A DNA stretch of 64,000 nt from Parascedosporium putredinis (lineage: Eukaryota > Ascomycota > Sordariomycetes > Microascales > Microascaceae), in NCBI GenBank assembly GCA_949357655.1, contig CASHTG010000010.1:868001-932000 (forward strand), read 5' to 3'. The number at the start of each line of letters is the position of its first letter. Positions within the stretch are counted from its first letter, which is position 1. Below, piece after piece: positions 45,767 through 55,666 of this stretch. The notes under the pieces were generated by a model. It had not been told where the DNA came from. It saw only the letters and a list, made by a program, of their open reading frames with translations, and did not search any database. The position numbers and the translations under genes were made by a program.

Positions 45767-48567
45767 TCAACGCCTTTCCATCCCGATTCCTTTCTTTTGT
45801 TTAATTCCATCACTCGCTCGACCCCGCCGAGCAAAACCGTCGCGTGAACGGCAAGTCAGGGAAGAAGCATCCAGCGTCTTCAGCTGCTCCCCGAGCTCGG
45901 GTAACCTCTGGGCAAGAGACAAGGCCATGCCCTCTGGAGAACGCGAAGAGTGTTAGCTCTGTGTAGGAGGAGAATATGCGAAAAGAAAAATTGAAGAGCA
46001 AGGAACAAAGGGTACGAACCTTCGGCGTGCCACAAGATGTGACAATGCAGTGCCCACACACCCGGGTTATCCCCACGGACGCGCAACACGACGTGCGCGT
46101 ACCCGCCAATGGTGAGGGTGTCCCGACGCAGCGGGTTGTCCAGGTTCCACGTCGTCTTGGACTGGCCGAACTCGCCGTCGCCCCAGCCGACGATTTGGAA
46201 TTTTTGACCTGCGAGAGAGAAGACATTAGTTAGTCGACTATGAAAGACAAGAAAAGGACATGAAAAGGCCCTCGGTCTCCTAGCGAGAGGTTTTCCTCTC
46301 GCATCACGATGAAAGAAGAAGAGGACAGAGACGAGGAAAGAGGGGTTTGTATTACCACTAAAGGAGAAAAGGTTAGCATTACACAAACAAGAATACCCAA
46401 GCCGGTGCGCTCGGAAACGGAGAGAGAAAGGTTATCTTACTGTAAATGGAACGGGTGCAACATCATGGCGCGAGAATTGAGAACAATCTCGGCACCACCC
46501 GCGTCCTGCGACACAAGCACAAGCTGGCCGAGCTCGGCCGGGCCGTGGCGCCGAGGCGGGCTCACGCCAACCTTGGAATCGGAGGTGCCGCTGTCGTGCT
46601 GGTCAACGATCCTCCACAGGGCAGCATCGTCTTCAAGTAGTTTGTACGCCGTCTACAGATCAACGTATTAGCATGCTTACTTGAAAGAAAAAGGGGAGAA
46701 AGGAAAAGATGTAGTTACATACCTCGTTGACGACAGTGCTGATGCGGCCGTTGACGTTCCGCCTCTCAAACCAGGCCGTGTGATGATTCTGCTCGCCCAC
46801 CTCATACGCCTTCTCCTTGCGCACCGGTTTCGCCAAGTCAAATGGCAGGTCATCGCACGGCCCCACCCACGGCTCGCGACCAAAGCCCTCGTTAGACTCG
46901 GCGGTAAGTTTCCACGGCGTGCCCGCGAGGGGCGCGTCGGGATCAACGTCATCGTAGGAGAGGAGGCCGACGGCCTCATTCCCGACGCTCTGCAGGGCGT
47001 CGGCGCCACCGCGCATGAGGTGAAAGCACGACATGGCGGCGGAGGCGCGGATAAGGTAGTTGCCGACCGTCTGGTTGGCGGCGAGAAGGACGGAGTAGCG
47101 CTGGCCCGGGTTGACGAAGACGCGGGTGGTGGGGAGAGGCTCGATCTCGGTGCCGTCGATCTCGACGATGGCGAGGGTGTGGTTGTCGACGGTGAGCCAA
47201 AAGGGGGTCGAGGTGCTGTGGCTGATGAACCGGAGGCGCACGTTGGCGCCGCTGCGGACGCGGGTGGTGTGTATGGAGCCACCGGCGCAACGCTCCGCCA
47301 CGGCGGTGAGGATACCGACGCCTTTGCCGGAGGACGGCGAGAGATCGGCGCTGGGGGTTTGGTGCAGTTGGAGACGTGGACGCCATTCATGATGAGGTTG
47401 TCGGGCGGGGGCTCCATGCCGGGCATCATGGGGGCCCAAGGGTGTTCAGGCCCAAGGTATAATGCGCTGAGCTGTCAAGAGAGCGAAAACGGTGAGCTGA
47501 GAGTGAGCTTTTGGAGAGGAGGATTCCTGATCTTAGCGAATGCGTACCTTTTCAGCATTCTCATGGAACAAGTCGCCAAACATGATAATCTTGTCATCGT
47601 CCACCGCCGGGATCTCTTCATCAGGGTCATGTATAATCTTGACATTCGAAAAAGTCAGCTCCGAACAAAACAACCTCCCTCCCACCTATCTTCCCCCACA
47701 AGAAACTCACCAAAGGCCCATAAAACCCATCCGTATACTGCATCGACACATGCGAATGATACCAGTACGTGCCCCTCTGCCCCGTCACATTAAACTCGTA
47801 CGTGAAGCTCTCGCCCGACGGCACGCCGCACTGCGTGACGCCACGCACGCCATCCATCCAATTCGAGTCCCGCTGATCGATGCCGTGCCAGTGCACCGAC
47901 GTGGTCTCGCCCACGGGCAACGAATTGCGGACCGTGACGCGCACGACGTCGCCGATATTAGCCTCGATGAGCGGCGCGGGCGAGCGACCATTCACGAGCA
48001 CGACCGAGTTCTTGGCCACACCATCGGGGGCGCCCGACCCCGTGTGACGTCGAATTCGTAGGACCGGACGGTGGGGTCGCGTGAGACGACGAAGCCCGTC
48101 GCCAGGTCGAGCTCGGCGGCATTGACGAGGGGTTGCTGCTGCTGCTACCACCGCTGCTGCCTTCCGCCGCCTTGCCGCCCTGGTTCTGCTGATACCACGC
48201 CGAAGGGCGGAACCCCAAAAACAAGGAAGCGCCCCCAATCACGAGCACCACCAAAACAACCAAGCAAACAAGCGCACCGCACAACGCAATCGCCAAGCGC
48301 TGCGCAGGCGGCGCCTTTTTCGCCCGGCCGGCCGCCAACGAACGGCCCCCCTTCTCTCCTCCTTATACCGCGCAGCGGGTCTTCGGAATCTAGACTGAAC
48401 CGATCGTCGTCGTCGTCATCGTCGTCGTCGTGGTTGCCCTGGCCGTCCGCCAGGCGCAGCATGGGGTAGGCCTCGTCATTGTGCTCGTCGTCGCGGTCGT
48501 GGTGGTCGTTGCGGCGGTGGTGGGTGTCGGCGTCTTGGTCGTGGCCGAGCCCAGCCTTGAGATTCAT
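45767..48567 (-). CDS. Multicopper oxidase (laccase-like) with N-terminal membrane anchor
   Basis: It couples one-electron oxidation of a substrate (phenols or metal ions) to reduction of oxygen to water. The N-terminus is a charged cytoplasmic tail (His/Asp-rich, nine Asp in a row), then a transmembrane helix (LVCLVVLVVLVIGGASLFLG) making a type II topology, then three cupredoxin domains. Copper motifs in order are HWHGIDQ, WYHSHVSMQYTDG, HPFHLHG and HCHILWHAEG. Introns are 47638-47710, 47472-47547, 46653-46722, 46358-46440, 46209-46355 and 45934-46019. The middle pair (46358-46440, 46209-46355) leave a two-base exon that completes HPFHLHG. About five bases are missing in G/C runs (48038-48041, 48129-48132, 47353-47357 and the G6 near 48350). 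Restored length is 756 residues. Whether it is a ferroxidase or a laccase cannot be told from the sequence. Confidence 0.88.
46356..46357 (-). other. Candidate two-nucleotide exon (TG) in the multicopper oxidase
   Basis: The minus strand reads HPFHL followed by CA, then donor GTAAGA. After 83 nt, a GCTAAC branch and TTTAG acceptor precede TG, which is followed at once by donor GTAATA. A second intron of 147 nt, with ACTAAC and CGCAG, precedes GTCAAAAA. Joining CA+TG+GT gives CAT GGT, His-Gly, completing HPFHLHGQKFQIVGW. Skipping TG shifts the frame and loses the ligand His. Confidence 0.7.
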
Positions 48568-49877
48568 CGCTTCGAGGTCGCGCGCATGTGTCCCTTTTTG
48601 CTTGGCGCCGAGATGAGGCGGATGACAGAAAGAAAAAATGGCGAATCAAAGGGCAGTAGCAGAAAAGAAAGAGACACAACTAAAGTGGAAAGAGGAAAGG
48701 CTGGCGTCTCGCAACAAAGAAATAGAGACAGGGAATAAGGAGAAAAAGGGAAGTGGGGAGAAAAAGGCCAAGGCGACCCCCAGAGAGCAGAAACCTAACG
48801 AAGAAAAAAGGGAGTTGCAATTGAAGCTCTGCAAGCGCTTGACGATGTGGGTTTCGGTCCGAGTGGCGCCGTGGACAATGTCTCACTGCACGACCTCAGG
48901 GGTCCCAAAAGGAAAGGCGTGGCCTGATTTCAAGTTCGGGGTCCAACAATCGACGCAACTACCCTTTCCTGCCATTTCCTGTGATGTGGTCAATGTACCT
49001 CTGGTCTCACCTCCGCCTTCCAAATGCAACCAAAGTGTCGACTCTTGTCTTTTCTTCACGTTTCTTGGCTTATTCTTCTTCAACAGGGGAACAGTTTCAG
49101 TGTCCGCAGCAAGCCCCTCGAATTGACCGCTTTCTTCTATCTACTCTCGCCATTCCATAAACGCCCACCCATACCATCGTTACATGTACCCAGTGGCTTG
49201 GTTGCTCGGAGACTTTTGGTATCTCCTCATCTGTAAGTCGCCGCCACGTAATTAACACGCCGAATCAGTGGCTTTTGCGAAAACATACTCTAGAGGGAGT
49301 AGCACACGGTCTTCATGTATTTATTACCTACGCATCCCAATTGATCATGCAAAACGCCATAGTAGGTATCCATCCTTTACCAGCTACTTGTTCGTAAAGT
49401 TACCTCCAGTCCCTGTCCCAGATCGAGGACTCTGATCAAGTCCCTTGCCCTCCGAGATATATGCATATCGACATCCACGGATGGTAACTGTGTATGATTT
49501 ACCTCTGTTCATATACGCTCTTGATCATCTTTCTCTAAACCTTGCCTCGAATGCCGGGTATCACCTTGATTCCCTTATCTAGTCCCGAGCGTTTACGCTA
49601 CGCGCTAACAGTTTCACCTAATCTTAACCCAATAGATCAATCCCACTTCCACCCTTTCTAATATGTCATCCTCATGATTCCTCGTGTACTTGTAAAAATG
49701 ACCTTCTCTCCCTCGTCTACCTTGGTTCTCGGAAGCCCGGGTATCATATCCTCTCTCCTTACAAGTAGCAATAGCCATAAAGAAATCTAATAAAAAAGAG
49801 AGACAAAGCAAGACGAAAAAGCTTCCAGACTCCAACTCCTCCGTAAGCAATAAGTAAAAATCCTTCCCACGTCAGCA
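48568..49877. other. Intergenic region between oxidase and HET genes
   Basis: About 1.3 kb. The purine-rich stretch at 48620-48810 lies just upstream of the oxidase start and is probably its 5' leader. No gene is recognised. Confidence 0.5.
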
Positions 49878-51980
49878 CTAATAAATGGCAAACCACTCCT
49901 CCCTCGGCTCCGTCGCCATAAACTCCCCGTACATGATGCCATCCACATACGCATCCCCCAGAAACTCAAACCCAGCACCTCCACCAATGTTGCTACTGCT
50001 ACTACTACCGCCGGGTCCCCGACCCTCGTGGTCGGAAGCTCCCGGAGCACCACCGGCGTGTCGACCCCCACAGCAGGACTACCACGTCCCCCACCTGCGC
50101 CTGCGGGTAGCACATGCCGAGCATCCCCTTTTCCGTACGGAACAGCGTCCTGCCACCGCACTGGCCCGCCACATCCTTGGTAATCTGGCAGCGCACAGCC
50201 AACAACCGATCGGGGAGGCTGAGAATCTCGGCCCCGCTAATGGCAAGATCCATGTCGAGCGGGCGGTATTGGTCAATATAGCTGGCTTCCGCCTCGGTCA
50301 GGAACCTCGCGTCCATGGGCTCGAGGCGCATGGCACGCCGGATAAGGCTCGCGATGGCATCAAAATTTCGGACCACGTCCTCCTGGGACTCGCGCACGCC
50401 CGCGACCGAGACGCCGCAGAGCAGGGTGCGCCACACGTAGTCTTCGCCCGGCGAGGAAGGGTTGCCATCGCCCAGCGGCTGGAGCCCCACGTAGTCGATA
50501 ATTTGAGGTATCAGCTTACCCGAGTCCACATCCTTGGATCCGTCCGGTAGTAGTTCGGCCCACTCGGGAATGCGCATCATGTCGGTGATGACATCGATGC
50601 GGCATCCCAGCCGCCGGGCGACACGATCATACCTGCCACCTTGGGGCCCGTTGGGATCCGTCCACGGCGCAAACGGCTGCTTATCGGGGCACGCGTTGAA
50701 CCCAGCAAGGGGATTGATGGGGAGCTGGAAGCACTGGCGTCCAGCCGCTTCCCAATCAGGAACCCACGACGGGAGGTCGTGCGGGTTCGTCCCCGGCGCT
50801 CTCGGGGCGCAGCAGCCCAAAATGTACGCATCCAACACCGAGCGCCGCTCTTTTCTGGTCCGACGACCCTCATCCCCTGATCAAGCAAGGCTCGAGTGAG
50901 CGCGCAAAACACCTCCGAGACTGGCCTGCTGTAGTCCACTGGGAGCCCCAGCTTCTGCCCATCGGAAGCGACGCCCAACAGGCCAAAGGCCACGTCACGG
51001 GGGTCTGTGACGGAATAATGCGGGATACCGTTCGGATAAGCGTAGCTGCAGAGGATCTTGTGGAGCAGGATTTCCCTTCTCAGACAGCGCGCCCGGCACG
51101 CCCATAGGGCTCCATTGGTGAAAATGACGGGATTCACCCCCAAAACTCTTGCGGCCCGTTGTAAAGGCACGCGCCCAGGGTCTTGGACACCACGGCCAGC
51201 AGCATAACTCCTTTAGCAAAAACAGATAGAGGCAAGGATGCACTGCCGCATAAGACGAGGCCATCGGTGGCAAGGGCGACCTCTTGAATAATCCAAAGAC
51301 GGTGCCAGTACTCGGCGGTAACCAAAGCCACCAATGCCGACACAACTCTAGCTTTGGGCGGGCCGGGGCGGGGTTTGGGTCATTGGCGATGAGCCTTTCA
51401 AGGGCAGCTCGCCAGGGCGCGTCGGGGTTTTCCAAGAGGATGGCGATGAGGCCTCGCGCGATCCATGGCTGCATGGGTTCGGACTCAGTGGTAGTGTAGA
51501 CGGTGTCCAGGAAGCTTGTTACGATCGCAGGGGCGTGTTTGGGGAGAAGCTGTCGAGGAAGCTCATGGCAAGATACATCTCGTCGGTGCTACGACCCAAC
51601 CACATGTACACGAGGCCGGCTCTTTGGAAAATCTGACCCATAAACCCGACTTGCGTCTCCTTCTCGGCCGTGTGCGCCTGTTGTATACATACCGAATCGG
51701 CCCATAGCCACCCAGTCACGCCGTTCTCGCGGAGTTGAACCAAGACGTCGTGCAAGTTGAAAGTGATGGCGATGGGCTCGCCATTGATGAGGATCTCGCG
51801 GGTATGGCGATCGCTGCCCCAGACGTACGAGAGCGCCGAGTATGGCTCGGGGTCGCGTGGGCCCTTGAGCGCCGTGTGCCGTAATTCGAGAGCGAGAGGA
51901 GCGCCCGGGTCAAAGGGGCGGACGAACCGCACGATTCGAATTTCTTCCTGGTCAGCATCGAGGGGCTGGTAACGAAACAT
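49878..51980 (-). CDS. HET-domain (heterokaryon incompatibility) protein
   Basis: HET domains trigger or regulate cell death when genetically unlike hyphae fuse. The start MFRYQPLDADQEEIR at 51980 leads into the three conserved HET blocks: PYSALSYVWG, the LWADSVCIQQ segment followed by EKETQVGFMGQIFQRAGLVYMWLG, and WHRLWIIQEVALA. Downstream are the usual features VTDPRDVAFGLLG, LGLPVDYSRPVSEVF, LPSWVPDW and a C-terminal FLGDAYVDGIMYGEF. No intron is needed. Six one-base losses in G/C runs (e.g. 51530-51533, 51137-51141, 50874-50877, 50065-50069) split it. Restored length is 702 residues with coding length divisible by three. A longer N-terminus starting at 52085 is possible but MFRYQPL fits the family better. 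No fused STAND or kinase domain is seen. Confidence 0.9.
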
Positions 51981-53621
51981 GGCAGCGGCGCTGACACGAT
52001 GCAATATCTCTTGGGAGAAGAAAGGAAATAGAGGCAGAAATGGAAGGGTTAGATAATGGCATGTGTGTCGAGATGCGCGATGCATCGAGCACTACTATTA
52101 CAACCAAACAATTCAAGAGTCACACAGCTTCGACTCTGCTCGGAAGGAGGGGCTGAGCTGCGACTCCCTGGTCACGATTGGCGATTCGCATTGGACGAGT
52201 ACAGCGCATGGCTGCGCCCATTCAGCGCCGCCTAAGAACATTGGAACTTGGAAGCAGGGAAGTTGCCAGGGAGAGTAGGTACGTTGGGTGTTTAATCCAA
52301 GCCTCATCCTCATGAGAAAAAGTGTACAAAGAGCGATTGGCAGCCCTCGAACCTAAGCCGGCGGGACACGGCCCAAGACACGTAGCGATTCACAATCTTT
52401 GTTGAAAAGAAGTTAGATAAGAGGAAGTGGGAGAAAAGCTCCTATTCAAATTAGTAGTGGTAAATGGCTCTCTAGCAAACAGTCCGGTAAATTGATTGAC
52501 GTTAAGGAAATAGTGACCAGCCTTGAAAGACTGCCACGTTAAGAGAAGGAATGATCAAGGCCTAGCAGAAGAGCCACCGCAAAGTGGAGGAAGGAAGCTT
52601 CAATGTGCTTCAGAATGACAGTCTCGTCGCGGGAAAGAGAGAGGAAAGTGGAAGGGGAAGGTGTCGTCCGGATACTTCCCTCTAACCCCGCCATCCCTCG
52701 CTTTTTCCACTTCACTATTCCCGAAGCTCGCCTTGATGCCGAAAGTCGCGAGAACCCTCGTATTCACCCGTTGGCCAAAAGGAAAAGAAACAATGCAAGA
52801 AAGAAGATTTGAAATACTCTGCGGGGAATCGAGGATAATAATGAAAAGAACCAAAAAGCATGACAAAAACTCTTGGACGCAGCGCCATATCCCCGGTCGC
52901 ATACGCACACAACAGCGCAAAGGTCGGATTTTACTCTGTAGTCCCTTTTATGTCCGGGCCTGTGGAGTGACGTGGGGGTAGCAAAAGGGAAGGATTTTAA
53001 GCTTTTCTTTGGGAGAGGACCAAGTCCGTCGAGATTTGTCATGCTCGAGTGCTGCCACGCTGTTTAAGTCCAGCTCTGCAACTCTGGGTCCCGGAATTAA
53101 GGTCAGAACCTAAAAACATCTGCACAAAGGGTTCGAACCGTGCTCCCGAAGCGCTATTGCACCGAAGCTGTTCCTTCGTTTTCCTCTTGTTCTTTTAAGC
53201 CGCGAACTATTACACCACCAACCTATTCCCTTCTAGACTACTCGGGTGGAATTCCGCCCACGTCCTTCTTTTTCCCTTGGGCGTTTAACACCGGGTTCTC
53301 AGAGTTTTAGTTCTCCCCACCCCCGGAGAAAGGGGAGACAATGGCCAACATCCGCAGATGCCCACTTACACCCACGCAAACTACCCATCGGCGATAGTGG
53401 CCACCACTTAACCCTTACCATTGATAGAAAACCCATAGTGAAGCCAAGCTAGTAGTAGAGTTCATGAATATATAAATCCTCAAGACCCAGTCTCTTCAAA
53501 ACCTAATCCATCTCCAATCTCCTCATCATCAGCATCCTCCTCTTCCTCCACAACCCCTTCTTAATCCCATTCCCCATCCAACTCCCCCAAGAAAGCAACC
53601 TCTTGAAAAAAACCTCCCACC
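51981..53621. other. Intergenic region between HET and SDR genes
   Basis: About 1.6 kb separating divergently transcribed genes. Open frames are short and have no recognised domain. A tRNA-like GGTTCGAACC near 53130 lacks the rest of a cloverleaf. The last 150 nt are a C-rich leader for the SDR. Confidence 0.5.
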
Positions 53622-54692
53622 ATGTCCCGCTACGCCCAACTCCACGCCAACCCCTCCGGCCCCGGCGACGCCCGCCCCACCGCCCTCCAAATCATCCAAG
53701 ACGAAAACCTCCTCGCCGGCAAACTCACCGGCAAAATCGCCCTCGTCACCGGCGCCAACGTCAGCATCGGCCTCGAATCCGCCCGCGCCCTCCACGCCGC
53801 CGGCATGACCGTCTACCTCGGCGCCCGCGACCCCGTTAAGGGCGAAGCCGCCCGCCTCGACATCCTCGCCTCCTCCGCCTCCAGTTCCACGCCGTCCTCC
53901 GCCCCCGTCCACGTCCTCCAAATGGAACTCGACTCCCTCGCCAGCGTCCGCCGCGCCGCCAACGAATTCCTATCCAAAGAACCCACCCTCACCATCTTCA
54001 TCGCCAACGCCGGCGTCATGGCCACCCCCGAAGGCCGCACCCGCGACGGCTTCGAAACCCAATTCGGCACCAACCACCTCGGTCACTTCCTCCTCTTCCA
54101 CCTTCTCAAGGACCGCCTCCTCGCCGGGAGCTCGCCCGAGTTCCACTCCCGCTTCGTCTCCGTTTCCTCCATGGGCCACCGCGGCAGCGAGATCCGCTTC
54201 CACGACGGCGTCGACGGCGGACCCGACTACGCCTTCGACGCGCCCGGGTCCTATAACCCCTGGACCGCCTACGGCCAGGCCAAGACCGCCAACATCTACC
54301 TCGCCAACGAGATTGAGCGCCGCTACGGCTCCGGCTCCTCTAACCCCCGGTTACACGCCCTCTCCCTCCACCCCGGCGGCATCTGGAGTAATCTCCAGCA
54401 GCACGTGGGCGCCGACGTCATCGAGTCCTGGAAGGCCGCTGAGGGCCTCAACGACTTCATGAAGAGCCCTGCCCAGGGCGCTTCCACCTCCATCTACGCA
54501 GCCGTCTCCGCTGAGTGGGAGGGCCGCGGCGGGCGCTACCTCGATAACTGCCTCGAGACCGGCCCTGTGCGCGAGGGTCTCGCTCCTCTCGATTTCTCTG
54601 ACAATGGCTACGCTCCTTGGGCGTTTGACGTCCAAAAGGCTACCAAGCTGTGGGAGGAGTCGTGCAGGTTGGTCGGTGTTCAGGATGACTGA
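53622..54692 (+). CDS. Short-chain dehydrogenase, retinol dehydrogenase/WW-oxidoreductase-like
   Basis: An intact, intronless 356-codon gene, the only long gene here without a broken frame. It has the layout of retinol dehydrogenase or WWOX-type SDRs: cofactor segment KIALVTGANVSIGLESARAL, ARDPVKGEAA, a LQMELDSLASVRRAAN acidic/Leu motif, IANAGVMATPEGRT (NAG), FGTNHLGHFLLFHLL, SVSSMGH, and catalytic YGQAK followed by TANIYLANEIERR. The glycine-rich loop reads TGANVSIG rather than TGxxxGIG, so one of the three expected glycines is Ser. The start is at 53622 after a CCCACC leader. Substrate is unknown. It is probably cytosolic or loosely membrane-associated, and no signal peptide or strong TM segment is seen. 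Confidence 0.9.
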   Translation: MSRYAQLHANPSGPGDARPTALQIIQDENLLAGKLTGKIALVTGANVSIGLESARALHAAGMTVYLGARDPVKGEAARLDILASSASSSTPSSAPVHVLQMELDSLASVRRAANEFLSKEPTLTIFIANAGVMATPEGRTRDGFETQFGTNHLGHFLLFHLLKDRLLAGSSPEFHSRFVSVSSMGHRGSEIRFHDGVDGGPDYAFDAPGSYNPWTAYGQAKTANIYLANEIERRYGSGSSNPRLHALSLHPGGIWSNLQQHVGADVIESWKAAEGLNDFMKSPAQGASTSIYAAVSAEWEGRGGRYLDNCLETGPVREGLAPLDFSDNGYAPWAFDVQKATKLWEESCRLVGVQDD

Positions 54693-55666
54693 TGCGGTTG
54701 AGGCGGGTTCAATCCAATAGATGGGGTTTATCCCCTTTTTCCTCCACTGTATCATTAACGCCTTATGAGCAATATCTTCTATGTAATAATCAAACATCAT
54801 CAATCCTTACTTAAGAGACAGAACTTCTTTTCTTGATCATTTTTGTGTGAAACTCTATCCATCTCGCAAAATTCTTCCTTCACAGTCCGTCCGCTCATGC
54901 ACGGAATCTGTGCGGCGGTCAGCCCGGGCTGACCAGCATTCGTATTAGTCCGATCCTCCAAAATCTCACCGAGCGTATCAGGCCCTCCACTAAGCGTACT
55001 TGAGTCGACGCGCGAGCGTCTTTGCATTTTCTGTATAGATCTACATTGTATACAATCGCCACCCAGTGTGCTTTTTCTTTTCCAAAGGGTGGCTATGCAT
55101 GACCTCCAAAAAAGCGCCATAACCCAAAAAAGGACAAGAGGCAGAGAGCGGGGAGACACACCGTCTCGACCGCCCACCACTGCCGCGTCCGACAATTAGC
55201 CCTCTCCAACAAAAACAAGAGCGCTTTCCAATGCAAACCAGAGCATATTTCATCGAGGATTTCTAGAGCAATCGTAATATGGTTAAGGCCAAAGTGAGAA
55301 AAAGAAAAAGAAAAAAAGGAAAAACAATTCCCATCAAATGCATCAAGTCCTGACCTGGACTAAAACCCTCCCTCGCCCTGCCCCCTTTCCGGGGCTGTTT
55401 ATTTTTTCTCTCCCCTTCTCTATACCTCCAGCCCGAAAATCATCCCGACCGGTCCCTCCTCTTTGCGTTCCCGTTTCAGGTTTCCGCTGCGGTCCGTTCT
55501 GTTGTTTGATGCCGATAGTCGAGGCTAAGGCCTCTCTTCGGCCCCGTTCGATATATAGAAAGAGGATGATTGTGTGAAAAGAGAAAAGTTAACGAAAGAG
55601 AAAACCTCCATTTTCTTTCGGTTCCGCGTCATATCGCCTGCGTTGTTTTCACTCTTCTCCTCTGGT
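54693..55666. other. Intergenic region, convergent SDR and CTP synthase
   Basis: About 1 kb between convergent genes. It is AT-richer than the coding sequence with some A-rich runs (55290-55325). No supported gene is seen. Confidence 0.5.

Noticed and set aside
46681..47793. 370-codon plus-strand open frame opposite the multicopper oxidase
   Set aside because: It lies entirely antisense to an oxidase with clear copper motifs. Long antisense frames are expected in GC-rich coding DNA.
53100..53180. Possible tRNA (GGTTCGAACC near 53130)
   Set aside because: No matching acceptor, D or anticodon stems can be drawn around it on either strand.
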